Origin: Lysobacter arvi | GTDB lineage: Bacteria > Pseudomonadota > Gammaproteobacteria > Xanthomonadales > Xanthomonadaceae | Length of the DNA stretch: 64,000 nt | Direction: 5' to 3' | Assembly: GCA_031216755.1 (NCBI GenBank) | Contig: JARUHG010000001.1 | Location: 434,001-498,000 of the forward strand | Shown here: positions 8,894-17,669 of the stretch, one piece after another | How positions within the stretch are numbered: the stretch's first letter is position 1 | How the letters are laid out: the number at the start of each line of letters is the position of its first letter | Translations under genes and position numbers: made by a program | The notes under the pieces: generated by a model | What the model was told of the DNA's origin: nothing | The model's input: only the letters and a program-made list of their open reading frames with translations | The model's database searches: none

Positions 8894-11095
8894 ATGACAT
8901 CGGTCGACCCCATCGCCTTGGGCGGCGAGTTCCTCGCGCCGCCGGAAATGGCCAAAGTCCAGGACACGCTGCTCGACAGCCTGATCTGGATCTGCGAGTA
9001 CTACGGGCTGGGACGCTCGCCGGAAGTGCTCACCGCGGGCTTGCCCCGCAGCGGGCACATCACGCCCTCACTCGGACTCAACGTCCTGCAGAATGCCGGC
9101 CTGACCGGCGGCGTCATCGAGCGCCATCTTGCCGGGCTCCCCGCGCAGCTCACCCCGATGGTGCTGCTGCGGAAGGATCATGGCGGCCTGGTCTTCCTCA
9201 AGCGCATCGGCGCGGGGAAATCCGCGCGCTATTGCGTGATCTTGCCCGAACTGGGTTCGCAGACGGCGGAAATATCGGCCGAAGAGCTGGACGAGATCTA
9301 CGCCGGCGCCGCGATCCTCGCCAAGCCGCGCGCGAAGGTGGACGAGCGCGCCGGCAAGGAGACCTCGCTCGGCGAAGGGCACTGGCTGTGGTCGACGCTG
9401 TGGCGCTATCGGCGCTACTACCGCAGCGCCATTCTCGCGGCGGTGCTGATCAACGTGCTCACGCTCGCCGGCACGTTCTTCACGATGAACGTCTACGACC
9501 GCATCGTGCCGAACCAGGCGTACGTCTCGCTGTGGTCGCTGGCCATCGGCGTGAGCATCGCCATGATCTTCGAATCGCTCGCGCGTATCGTGCGTTCGTA
9601 CGTGCTGGACGTGGCGGGCAAGAAGGCCGACCTGGTCATGGGCTCGATCCTGTTCCGCCAGGCCATGTCGGTGCGCATGGAGAGCAAGCCGGCGTCGTCG
9701 GGTTCCTTCGCCAACCAGCTGCGCGAATTCGAGTCGGTTCGCGACTTCGCGACGTCCGCCACGCTATCCACGCTGACCGACCTCCCGTTCGTGCTTCTGT
9801 TCGTGGGCGTGATCTTCTTCATCGGCGGGACGCTGGGCTGGATTCCGGCGTTGATGCTGCCGCTCATCGCGGTGCTGAGCCTGTCCGTGCAGATCCCGCT
9901 GGCGCGCACGATGAAGGAGAACCTGCGCGAGACTTCGTTGCGACAGGGCCTGCTGATCGAAGCGGTGGAAGGCCTGGAAGCGCTGAAGGCGGTCGGCGGC
10001 GAAGGCCAGATGCAGCGACGCTGGGAACGCTTCAGCGGCCTGGCGGCCGCCACCTCGATGAAGTCGCGCCGGCTTTCGACGCTGGCCACGACGCTGGTGG
10101 GATCGCTGCAGCAACTTCAGACCGTGATCATGGTCGTCGCGGGCGTGTACCTGATCGGCGATGGCAAGCTCACGCAGGGCGCGCTGATCGGCTCGGTCAT
10201 GCTGGCCTCGCGCGCGACAGCGCCGCTGGGGCAGTTCGTCGGCCTGGCGCTGCGTTACCAGCAGGCCCAGGCCGCGATGGGCGCATTGAACAAGCTGATG
10301 GCGATGCCGGTCGATCGCGATCCCAAGCGCGAGTACCTGCCTAAGCCGCCGGCGATCGGCCAGCTGACGCTGACGCAGGTCGGCTTCACGTATCCGCAGA
10401 CCGGCATGGCGCCGAATCCGCCCGTATTGCGCGGCGTGAACATGAGCATCGCGACCGGCGACCGCATCGCGATCCTGGGACGCATCGGCTCGGGCAAATC
10501 GACGCTGCTGCGCGTGATGGCGCGCCTGTACACGCCGACCGATGGACAGATGTTCAGCGACGGCGTCGACGTCGAGCAGATCGATCCCGCGGACTGGCGC
10601 AAGTTCGTCGGCTACGTCGGCCAGGATGCGCGCCTGTTCTACGGGACGCTGCGCGAGAACGTGATGATCGGCCATCCGGAAGCGACGGCCGAGGAATTCC
10701 TGCGCGTGCTGCGCCTGACGGGGCTGGACGCCGTGGCGGCCGCGCATCCGTCCGGCGTGAACATGCAGCTGGGCGAGAACGGGCAGGGCCTGTCGGGCGG
10801 ACAGCGACAGCTGGTCGCACTGGCGCGTGCGTTGCTGGCGCGCCCGCGCGTGCTGCTGATGGACGAGCCGACCAGCGCGATGGACGCACAGACCGAAACG
10901 GCGTTCATCCGCCACCTGATGCACGCCACGCAAGGGCAGACGCTCGTCGTCGTCACGCATCGCCCCAGCGTGCTGGCGCTGGTGAACCGCATCGTCGTGA
11001 TCGAGCAGGGCAGGGTCGCGATGGACGGTCCGAAGCAGAAAGTACTCGAAACCCTCTCGGCGAACGCCGGGCCGGCCGAACGGGCCGGGGAGTGA
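8894..11095 (+). CDS. Type I secretion ABC transporter, permease/ATPase (LapB-type)
   Basis: The 733-residue protein is the inner-membrane motor of a type I exporter. Residues 20-150 form a C39-peptidase-like domain that lacks a recognisable catalytic Cys/His pair, as in LapB/HlyB types that bind rather than cleave the substrate. A transmembrane domain follows from about residue 175 to 450. The nucleotide-binding domain shows Walker A GRIGSGKS (529-536), signature LSGGQRQLVALARALL, Walker B VLLMDEPTSAMD and the switch histidine in VVVTHRPS. It is the first gene of an operon; the adaptor begins four bases after its stop. The expected substrate is the adhesin at 3729. Confidence 0.92.
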   Translation: MTSVDPIALGGEFLAPPEMAKVQDTLLDSLIWICEYYGLGRSPEVLTAGLPRSGHITPSLGLNVLQNAGLTGGVIERHLAGLPAQLTPMVLLRKDHGGLVFLKRIGAGKSARYCVILPELGSQTAEISAEELDEIYAGAAILAKPRAKVDERAGKETSLGEGHWLWSTLWRYRRYYRSAILAAVLINVLTLAGTFFTMNVYDRIVPNQAYVSLWSLAIGVSIAMIFESLARIVRSYVLDVAGKKADLVMGSILFRQAMSVRMESKPASSGSFANQLREFESVRDFATSATLSTLTDLPFVLLFVGVIFFIGGTLGWIPALMLPLIAVLSLSVQIPLARTMKENLRETSLRQGLLIEAVEGLEALKAVGGEGQMQRRWERFSGLAAATSMKSRRLSTLATTLVGSLQQLQTVIMVVAGVYLIGDGKLTQGALIGSVMLASRATAPLGQFVGLALRYQQAQAAMGALNKLMAMPVDRDPKREYLPKPPAIGQLTLTQVGFTYPQTGMAPNPPVLRGVNMSIATGDRIAILGRIGSGKSTLLRVMARLYTPTDGQMFSDGVDVEQIDPADWRKFVGYVGQDARLFYGTLRENVMIGHPEATAEEFLRVLRLTGLDAVAAAHPSGVNMQLGENGQGLSGGQRQLVALARALLARPRVLLMDEPTSAMDAQTETAFIRHLMHATQGQTLVVVTHRPSVLALVNRIVVIEQGRVAMDGPKQKVLETLSANAGPAERAGE

Positions 11096-11099
11096 AGTC

Positions 11100-12368
11100 A
11101 TGAAATCCACGCGACGCAACTGGGGCCCGCGATGGGCCCGCCTGACCGGCCACCATCGTTCTTCCGAAGTGAGCGCGGCCGATGCCGCCTTCATGGACGA
11201 CCTGCACGAGTCGCTGCTCACGCAGCGCACGCCCGGCACGCGCATCGTGCTCTACACCATCCTGGTGCTGCTGGTGATCGGGCTGGTCTGGGCCAGCCTG
11301 GCGCGGGTGGAGGAAATCACGCGGGGCGAGGGCAAGGTCATTCCGCGCAGCCAGGAGCAGATCATCCAGAGCCTCGAAGGCGGCATTCTGGACGAACTCA
11401 ACGTGGCCGAGGGCGATGTCGTCAAGCGCGGACAGCCGCTGCTGCGCATCGACCGCACGCGTGCGAAGGCGTCCTACGACGAGTCGTTCGCCAAGTACAT
11501 CGCCCTGAAGTCCACCGTCGAGCGGCTTCGCGCCGAGGCGTACGGCATGCCGTTGAAGTTTTCCGACGAAGTCATGGCGGTGCCGTCGGAGGTGGAGCTG
11601 GAAACGCGCGCCTACCACGAACGCCGCAAGGCGCTGGAAGAGGGAGCGGCCGCGCTGCGGACCAGTTATGCGCTGGCGATGCGCGAGATCAACCTGGCTC
11701 AGCCCTTGGCGGACAAGGGCTTGATGTCGCAGGTCGAAATCCTGCGCATGCGGCGTCAGGCGAACGACCTGCGCACGCAGGAAGTCGAACGCCGCAACCG
11801 TTTCCAGGCCGACGCCAACGCCGAACTCGTGCGCGCCGAACTCGAACTCGGTCAGGTACGCGAGAACCTCATCGGACGTCGCGACGTGCTCGCGCGCACC
11901 ACCATCAACGCGCCCATGGACGGCACGATCAAGGACATCCGCGTGCACACCGTGGGCGGCGTCATCCAGCCGGGCGAGCACATCATGGAGCTGGTGCCGC
12001 TGGAAGACAGCCTGCGCGTGGAGGCCAAGATCAAGCCGCAGGACGTGGCGTTCCTGCGCCCGGGCCTGCCTGCGACGGTGAAGATCTCCGCGTACGACTA
12101 CGGCATCTACGGCGGCCTCAAAGGCAAGGTCGAACTGATCAGCGCCGATGCCCTGAAGGACGAGCAGCGCACCGCCGCGCGTCCGGACGAAACCTATTAC
12201 CGCGTCACAGTGCTGACCGACAGCAACGCACTCAGGGCCGGCGGCAAGCAGTTGCCGATCATTCCCGGCATGACCGGCGTCGTGGAAATCCGCACGGGCG
12301 AGAAGACCGTCCTCGAATACCTGCTCAAGCCCTTGTTCAAGGCGCGCGAAGCATTCCGGGAGCGCTGA
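11100..12368 (+). CDS. HlyD-family type I secretion periplasmic adaptor (LapC-type)
   Basis: The 422-residue membrane-fusion protein links the ABC transporter to the outer-membrane factor. A short cytoplasmic N-terminus is followed by one transmembrane helix (about residues 58-78, VLYTILVLLVIGLVWASLAR). Next come the lipoyl half GKVIPRSQEQIIQSLEGGIL, long coiled-coil helices (about 130-260) and the C-terminal barrel with NAPMDGTIKDIRVHTVGGV and PGMTGVVEIRTGEKTVLEYL, the HlyD-family ending. Length fits the family. It lies between the ABC and TolC-like genes with 4- and 3-base gaps, so translation is likely coupled. Confidence 0.92.
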   Translation: MKSTRRNWGPRWARLTGHHRSSEVSAADAAFMDDLHESLLTQRTPGTRIVLYTILVLLVIGLVWASLARVEEITRGEGKVIPRSQEQIIQSLEGGILDELNVAEGDVVKRGQPLLRIDRTRAKASYDESFAKYIALKSTVERLRAEAYGMPLKFSDEVMAVPSEVELETRAYHERRKALEEGAAALRTSYALAMREINLAQPLADKGLMSQVEILRMRRQANDLRTQEVERRNRFQADANAELVRAELELGQVRENLIGRRDVLARTTINAPMDGTIKDIRVHTVGGVIQPGEHIMELVPLEDSLRVEAKIKPQDVAFLRPGLPATVKISAYDYGIYGGLKGKVELISADALKDEQRTAARPDETYYRVTVLTDSNALRAGGKQLPIIPGMTGVVEIRTGEKTVLEYLLKPLFKAREAFRER

Positions 12369-12371
12369 GCC

Positions 12372-15134
12372 ATGGTCGCGAATCAACCCATCCTAGAGCC
12401 CGAAACGATCGCTTCGCCGCGGGTCAGGGCGATGGCCGCCGCGGTAGCGGGTGTCCTGTCGGGCTTGGCCGGCCAGGCCGCCGCGGCGACGCCACCGCAG
12501 GCGCCGGTACTGCCGACCAGCACCGGCGATCAGGCGGCCGCAACGGACGAAATCGTGTACATGCTTCCCGGCGCGTCCGGCGAAACCATTCGTGCGCCAC
12601 GACCGCGCATGCTCGGTTCGGCGACCGGCCGGTCCGCCGTAGCGAGTTCCAGCCACCGCGCCTTGGGGTCGCGCGCAGCCGGTTCGCCGACGGCTGGCGC
12701 GCGGCCGAAGATGACGCTTGTGCTCGCCGACGCCGCGGAAGGCGGCGGGCTCGTGCTGCGTCCGAGCGAATGGCCGACGCGCCCGCGGAACGCGGGCGGC
12801 GCACGGTCGTCTTCGAGCGCGGCGCCGTTCGCCTCCACGGTTGCGCCAGTCAGTACGGCGAATGCACCGTCCGCCGCGACCCCCGCGAAGCGCAAGACCC
12901 GCGTGGCGAGCCGCATCGATGCATCGCAGCGCTTCGATCCAGCGCCTACGGCCGAGGCCCCGTCGATCGGCCCTGATGCGCCCGCGACGGTAATGTCCAC
13001 CTCGACCCTGCGCGATAGGTGGGTGGCCCTCAGTGCCGATCCCCGCCGCGCCGGCGCGTCGCCCGCCCTGGCGGCCGACATTGCGCCCGTCAGCAGCGTG
13101 GTCGTCCAACCGCGTCGCACGCGAGCGAACGCGACGCCGTTGCCCTCTGCGCCCACCGCGACGCAACGTCCTGCCTCGCGGGCAACCCCGGGTGTCGAGA
13201 ACCCCGCTCCCCGCACAGGCCTCGACGTTGGCGACGTTGCGCCTTCGGCCGGGCCGAACGTCGCTCCGACGTTCGGCGCGAACGCCTCGTCGATCGCGGT
13301 AAGGAAAGCGCCGACGGCGAAGGTCGCGACCGAACTCCAGGCGGCGGACTTCGGATCGTCGATCAGCGCCAACGCCGCCTCGATGGCCGAGCGGAAAGCG
13401 CCGGATGCGGCAGTCACGACGGAACGGCCGTGGGCCGGCGCGCCTTCGGCAACCCGCATCGACGCTCCGCAGTTCGCCGCGCCCAGGGCGGAACTCGATG
13501 CGACGCCGCAAGTTGTCCAGGTTGCGAGCCTTGCGCCCGTCTCGTCCGATCTGACGCAGGCGCCGGTCGCGCGACCGGCGGGCGTGCGCGCCAGCGCCGA
13601 TGTCACCAGCACGTCGACCGTTTCGCCGTCGGAGCGATCGCTCCCCGACCTCCCGGGCGCGCCGGTCACGAAGCCGCTGGACATGCGCCTGGATCCGGCG
13701 TCGGCAACCATCGTCGCCGGCACGTCGCCGACGCGTGCTCCGTGGCTGGAGGTGATGCCGGAGCCCGTCCGCACGTCCGCGCCCGAACCCGCGTCAAGCC
13801 AGCCGCCGACGCTCGACCTGCACGTGCCCGAGCCGCCGAGGCGCACGCCCGCCAGCGCGCGAGCGCAATGGCTGTCCGACGCCCCGGCGCAGTACCCGTG
13901 GAGCCAAGGCGAATTGGCCTCGCCCGCCGTGCGTCAGGAATTCTGGCGGCTCGTGCAGGCGGCCGCGTCCTACAGTCCGAAGGTCCGCCAGGCGGAGGCC
14001 GAACACCAGGCGAGCCTGCTCGACCTGCGCTCCGTGAAAGGCCAGCGCTGGCCACAGGTCACCGTCGGCGCGGGTTCGGGCGGATACGCGCTGGGCGGCG
14101 GCAAGTACGAAGACGAGTACGCGCAGAAGCCCTCGCTCGAAGCGCAGATCGTGACGCCGGTGTACGACTTCGGCCGGCTGAAGAACACCATCGCGAGCTA
14201 TCGCCATCTCGCCGACGCAAGCGAGTTCGCCTACAACGCGCAGCTGCAGGCCGTCGCGTCGGAGGTCTCGGCCACGGCGATCGATCTGATCAAGACGCGC
14301 ATGCTGGTGGAGATCAGCACGCAGTACGTCGACCGCCTCCAGTCGCTGGTCGACATGCTGCAGCAGATCGTGCAGGTCGACGTCGGCCGCGGCAGCGAGC
14401 TGACGCAGGCGAAGGCGCGCTTCCTCCAGGCGCAGGCCAATCGCGATGCCATCGTGGCCCGCGTGCTCGAGTTGGAACTCCAGTTGCGCCGGCAGGTGGG
14501 CGACGTCGCGCCGCCGGATATCGCCACCGAGAACTGGGAGATGGGGGCCATCGACGCCGCCTCCCTGATGTCGGCGCTGGCGAGCCATCCAACGGTGCTC
14601 CAGGCGCAGGCCGAAGTCGCCTCCGCGCAGTCCCAGGCCGATGCGATCCGCAGTTCCTCCTTGCCCAGCCTCAACTGGGTCGTCAGCAAGACGACGCAGA
14701 AGGACGCGTTGGGACAGTCGCAGCCCTGGGAAACGCGCCTGAGCCTGGATTGGTCCGCCTTCCGTGGCGGTGCGGCGCGGGCGCAGCGCCAGGCCGCGCT
14801 GGCACGCGCCGAGTCGGGCCGGCAGCGTGCCGAGCAGCAACGGCTGGACCTGGAGTTCCAGGTGCGCAACGCCATCCACAACGCGAAGGTGTTCTCCGAC
14901 CGCGCCGACGCCTATCGCGATCTGATCGACGAGAACGACCGCGTGCGGCGCGCGTTCTTCCAGCAGTGGTATCACCTCGGGCGTCGCACGCTGCTTGACG
15001 TGCTCAGTGCCGAAAGCGACTACTACACCGCACAGATCAACGAAGTCGGCAGCCGCATGGACGGCTATCGCGCCAACTTCGATGCCTACGCGTACGCGGG
15101 CATGCTCGCGCAGTGGCTGCAGAACGGGAATTGA
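12372..15134 (+). CDS. TolC-family outer-membrane factor with about 500-residue low-complexity N-terminal extension
   Basis: The 920-residue product ends in a normal TolC-family domain (about residues 510-920). That domain contains SYSPKVRQAEAEHQASLLDL, TPVYDFGRLKNTIASYRHLA, a coiled-coil repeat half with RGSELTQAKARFLQAQANRD, and the second half with WYHLGRRTLLDVLSAESDYY. Usual family length is 420-480, so about half of this protein is extra. Residues 1-40 look like a late Sec signal (MAAAVAGVLSGLAGQAAA from residue 21). Residues 45-500 are rich in A, P, S, T and R without predicted folds and carry a duplicated motif (ANASSIAVRKAPTAKVATE and ANAASMAERKAPDAAVTTE). Third-position GC bias is weaker in the extension than in the TolC part. 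The start is three bases after the adaptor stop. Confidence 0.85.
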   Translation: MVANQPILEPETIASPRVRAMAAAVAGVLSGLAGQAAAATPPQAPVLPTSTGDQAAATDEIVYMLPGASGETIRAPRPRMLGSATGRSAVASSSHRALGSRAAGSPTAGARPKMTLVLADAAEGGGLVLRPSEWPTRPRNAGGARSSSSAAPFASTVAPVSTANAPSAATPAKRKTRVASRIDASQRFDPAPTAEAPSIGPDAPATVMSTSTLRDRWVALSADPRRAGASPALAADIAPVSSVVVQPRRTRANATPLPSAPTATQRPASRATPGVENPAPRTGLDVGDVAPSAGPNVAPTFGANASSIAVRKAPTAKVATELQAADFGSSISANAASMAERKAPDAAVTTERPWAGAPSATRIDAPQFAAPRAELDATPQVVQVASLAPVSSDLTQAPVARPAGVRASADVTSTSTVSPSERSLPDLPGAPVTKPLDMRLDPASATIVAGTSPTRAPWLEVMPEPVRTSAPEPASSQPPTLDLHVPEPPRRTPASARAQWLSDAPAQYPWSQGELASPAVRQEFWRLVQAAASYSPKVRQAEAEHQASLLDLRSVKGQRWPQVTVGAGSGGYALGGGKYEDEYAQKPSLEAQIVTPVYDFGRLKNTIASYRHLADASEFAYNAQLQAVASEVSATAIDLIKTRMLVEISTQYVDRLQSLVDMLQQIVQVDVGRGSELTQAKARFLQAQANRDAIVARVLELELQLRRQVGDVAPPDIATENWEMGAIDAASLMSALASHPTVLQAQAEVASAQSQADAIRSSSLPSLNWVVSKTTQKDALGQSQPWETRLSLDWSAFRGGAARAQRQAALARAESGRQRAEQQRLDLEFQVRNAIHNAKVFSDRADAYRDLIDENDRVRRAFFQQWYHLGRRTLLDVLSAESDYYTAQINEVGSRMDGYRANFDAYAYAGMLAQWLQNGN

Positions 15135-15158
15135 AACCCGATCCGGGACGATGCCCCG

Positions 15159-16412
15159 TCAGTCCCGGCGTTCGACCTCGATGGTGCCGCGCCCTACCGC
15201 AAGCAGGGCTGCGTACCGCTTGGGCAGGGCATCGGTGATGCGACCGTCGCGCACGACGTTGTCGGAGCGACAGGACTGGATGCCGCCGTTTTCCGCGTGG
15301 GCCCGGAACCACCAGCGGACCGGCGTGCCGTCCGGCCATTCGCTTTGCCGGGCGAAGCCGGACTCGCCTTCGGAACAGCCGACGTGGAAGTCGTCGGGCG
15401 GCAGGCCGTCGGCGAAGGGCAGGGCGCCCATGAAGCCGAACTGCGAGTCGTGCTGGAGCAGGTCGCGCCGCGCGTAGGGCCACACCTGTTCGCGCAGGAA
15501 ATGCTGGTCGGCGAAGTGGCGCGATGCCAGCGGCTTGGCCAAGAAGGCCTGCATCAACGCGTTCAGGGGAGGCAGCGAACCTGAGACCACGCCCCAGAGC
15601 CCGGCCAGCAGCAACTCGGTGTGGGTCGGGCCGTCGCGAAGGGCATGGAACCTGTGCGGGCTCTGGCACCACTGCGTAACCGCATCGGCTTCGCGTCGGG
15701 AGATGACCGAGTCCGCGTCGCGGAACGCCACCCGGTGCAGCGAGGCGTCTTCCAGCGCGGCGAAGCGCCACATCGGCCCGGGCCAGGTGCGCAGCGCATC
15801 GGAAACGTCCACCACCTGCGCGCCGGCCTGCAACAGCCGCGCGCGCACGTCCGGCGGAACCGAATCGTCGAGGTAGAACCGGCACGTCCAGTGCGGGTAC
15901 AGGCGCGGCTGTTCGAGCGCGTTGATGATGGCGTTCTCGCAGTACTTCGGCCGTGCGCCGAACAGCGAGAATGCCAGTACGTTCTTCGCACGCGTGTCCT
16001 CGCTGGGCGCGGGCGGAAGCGGCGGCAACGAGGCCAGGGGCACGGCGGGTTCGACCCCGAACTGCGCATCGCGCAACGTCAGCGCGCGTAACCCGTGAGC
16101 GCGTACCTGCTCGCGTTCGCCCAGAGCACCGTGCGCGTGCGACAGCGCGTCGTGCACCACGAAGTTGCGCTCGTCGCCCGCGGACAGCGCGCGATGGGCG
16201 TAATCGATCGCTTCCTGCCAGCGGTGCAGCTTCACGCAGCACACGGCGGCATCGGCCCAGATGCGGGAATGCGCGCTAGGCAAGCGGCGTTCAGGCACCC
16301 CTGCCGCGCCTCCTCGTAGGCCCCCGTGAGAAACAGGTCTTGAACCGGAGCTGCAAGGCTCCGCGGACAGCGCAGGAGCACAACGCCCCTTGGTTTTTTT
16401 CGGACGATTCAT
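15159..16412 (-). CDS. TPR protein with glycosyltransferase-like C-terminal domain (probable N-terminal frameshift)
   Basis: The continuous frame encodes 417 residues. From about residue 50 it shows TPR helices (RIWADAAVCCVKLHRWQEAI, NFVVHDALSHAHGALGE). From residue 140 it shows an alpha/beta domain beginning NVLAFSLFGARPKYCENAII, with YLDD and FRDADS motifs like the DxD metal/nucleotide-sugar site of glycosyltransferases. The first 50 residues of this frame are not TPR-like. The neighbouring frame over 16381-16275 instead reads LAAPVQDLFLTGAYEEARQG then CLNAACLA, the missing first TPR helix pair. It begins at a GTG (16381) preceded by AAGGGG. A one-base loss or two-base gain near 16270-16278 would join the two frames. 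Either the gene is frameshifted or the sequence has an indel. It converges on the outer-membrane factor gene; substrate unknown. Confidence 0.65.
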   Translation of the reverse strand: MNRPKKTKGRCAPALSAEPCSSGSRPVSHGGLRGGAAGVPERRLPSAHSRIWADAAVCCVKLHRWQEAIDYAHRALSAGDERNFVVHDALSHAHGALGEREQVRAHGLRALTLRDAQFGVEPAVPLASLPPLPPAPSEDTRAKNVLAFSLFGARPKYCENAIINALEQPRLYPHWTCRFYLDDSVPPDVRARLLQAGAQVVDVSDALRTWPGPMWRFAALEDASLHRVAFRDADSVISRREADAVTQWCQSPHRFHALRDGPTHTELLLAGLWGVVSGSLPPLNALMQAFLAKPLASRHFADQHFLREQVWPYARRDLLQHDSQFGFMGALPFADGLPPDDFHVGCSEGESGFARQSEWPDGTPVRWWFRAHAENGGIQSCRSDNVVRDGRITDALPKRYAALLAVGRGTIEVERRD

Positions 16413-16630
16413 GCAGGCAAGGACCGTGGGAGCCTGGGGAGGCTATCCACCGCGACCTGCCGCGCGCCTCGGGCGAATCTGTAATGCGGGGCACGCGATG
16501 CGCTGCTCTGGAGCGCTTGTCGAGCTGGACAGCGTACGCCGTAGCTCGCCCACGCGTATGGCCCGCCGAAGGACCGGACGGCCCATGCCGGTCGAAGACG
16601 GCGGCGCCCGGAGGGTTTCAGCGCGCATGA

Positions 16631-16652
16631 AAAAGCCCGCACAAGGCGGGCT
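16631..16652 (-). terminator. Rho-independent terminator of ssrA
   Basis: On the minus strand AGCCCGC (16652-16646), a five-base loop and GCGGGCT (16640-16634) form a 7-bp stem followed directly by a short T tract. It lies 13 bases downstream of the mature tmRNA 3' end, the expected place. Confidence 0.85.
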
Positions 16653-16664
16653 CGTTCAGGTAGA

Positions 16665-17018
16665 TGGTGGAGGTGGGGGGAATTGAACCCCCGTCCGAAG
16701 GCACTCCATCCCCGGCACTACATGCTTAGCTCACCGTTGGATCTCGTCCCGGAACAGCACGGTGCGCGAAGCGCGTCCAGGAACCAGCCTGTTTTGGGTT
16801 AACCAGGGACTGACAGGCAACCGTCCCCGGCGATTCCGTGATGATGACCCTACGCTGCGAGCACGGACACAAGCAGTTTCGGGGCTTAGGCCTTAAGCGG
16901 CCAGAGCGTAGTTGTCGTCGTTGGCAACTAGAAGTTTGCAGCTGGATTTACGAGGAAAGCTACCCCCTCGGCATGCGCCAAGCGATTTTGCAACCCCCGT
17001 CGAAGCCAGTGCACCCCC
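16665..17018 (-). ncRNA. ssrA: Transfer-messenger RNA (tmRNA)
   Basis: The 354-base RNA rescues ribosomes stalled on broken messages, with SmpB (gene at 20345). The 5' end GGGGGUG (17018-17012) pairs with CACCUCC just before the ACCA tail, giving a 7-bp acceptor stem with one G-U pair. The T-arm GGUUCAA-type sequence (minus-strand GGGGGTTCAATTCCCCCC) is intact and CCA is encoded (16667-16665). The tag reading frame at 16925-16893 encodes ANDDNYALAA then TAA, one residue different from the E. coli tag. The 5' arm has the typical CUGGCUUCGACGGGGGUUGC block. It lies between the frameshifted TPR gene and a phage-type repressor. Confidence 0.95.
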
Positions 17019-17043
17019 GGGGACAGCTCGCGCTGACCCGACC

Positions 17044-17071
17044 AGTATAGGGGCGGCGGGCGCAAGGACAA
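17044..17071 (-). promoter_or_regulatory. Probable ssrA promoter
   Basis: On the minus strand TTGTCC (17071-17066) and TATACT (17049-17044) are separated by 16 bases. The -10 matches the sigma-70 consensus at five of six positions. Transcription would begin about 19 bases upstream of the mature tmRNA 5' end, consistent with a leader removed by RNase P. Confidence 0.55.
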
Positions 17072-17159
17072 GGGCAGGGGGCCGGCGCGTTTGCGGGCGT
17101 TCAAGCGTGCATGTCGGCGCCATCGCCGGACCCATGCAGGCGAGCGGGCTGCCGGCGGC

Positions 17160-17528
17160 TCAGGTTTCCTCGAGCAGCTGGATCAGGGCCCGCTGCTTCT
17201 TGCGCGGCAGTTTGCGCACCAGGCCGACGAGCCTGACTTCTTCCGGGTTGTCGTACTTGGTGGGCGTTTCCCGGACCAGGTTCTTGCCGTCCATCGTGCC
17301 GCGGCCGGTGGACAGCCACTCGTAACTGACGTGCATCTGCACGGCCATCGCGCGGAGCCGTTCGTTCGACGGAATGGAAAGCCCGAGCGCCCACTTGCGG
17401 GCGGATTCGCGGCTGACTTCGTAATGGTCGGCGATGGCGGTCGTGCGGTGGCGACCTTGCGGAAAGCCCGCGTAATCCCAGGCCTGATGCAGCCGTTTTG
17501 AGAATTCCTTGTGAGGCGCCTGCGGCAT
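17160..17528 (-). CDS. Phage CI-like helix-turn-helix regulator
   Basis: The 122-residue protein has an N-terminal DNA-binding domain with the order FSKRLHQAWDYAGFPQGRHR, TAIADHYEVSRESARKWALG, LRAMAVQMHVSYEWLSTGRG. This is the architecture of CI/C2-type repressors, where W-x-x-G and YEWLSTGRG close the HTH domain. The C-terminal tail (LVRKLPRKKQRALIQLLEE) is short and helical, without the RecA-cleavable peptidase domain of full CI. ATG 17528 is preferred to an upstream TTG (17567). It is divergent from a small Cro-like gene; the pair is typical of phage or chromosomal remnants of phage switches. Confidence 0.75.
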   Translation of the reverse strand: MPQAPHKEFSKRLHQAWDYAGFPQGRHRTTAIADHYEVSRESARKWALGLSIPSNERLRAMAVQMHVSYEWLSTGRGTMDGKNLVRETPTKYDNPEEVRLVGLVRKLPRKKQRALIQLLEET

Positions 17529-17669
17529 TTCCCTACGCTCGAATGAAGAGAGATCCGACACGCACAAGCGGAGTGTGCGTCGTCACAACTTATTGTTGCG
17601 CAGGCTCCGCGAAAAGCACGCATGCACCGGTTGTTGAATGTGGCAATCGCCGGTGGTATCCATTGCGCC
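17529..17669. promoter_or_regulatory. Divergent control region of the CI/Cro-like pair
   Basis: This 141-base spacer must carry both promoters. It contains a small palindrome CAAC-TTATT-GTTG (17586-17598) and a related GTTGTTGAATGTGGCAAT element near 17630-17650, candidates for shared operators. No firm -10/-35 assignment is possible by eye. Confidence 0.4.

Noticed and set aside
16600-16670. Phage or island attachment site at the tmRNA 3' end
   Set aside because: No duplicate of the tmRNA 3' end, integrase or island gene is seen on that side within the window.
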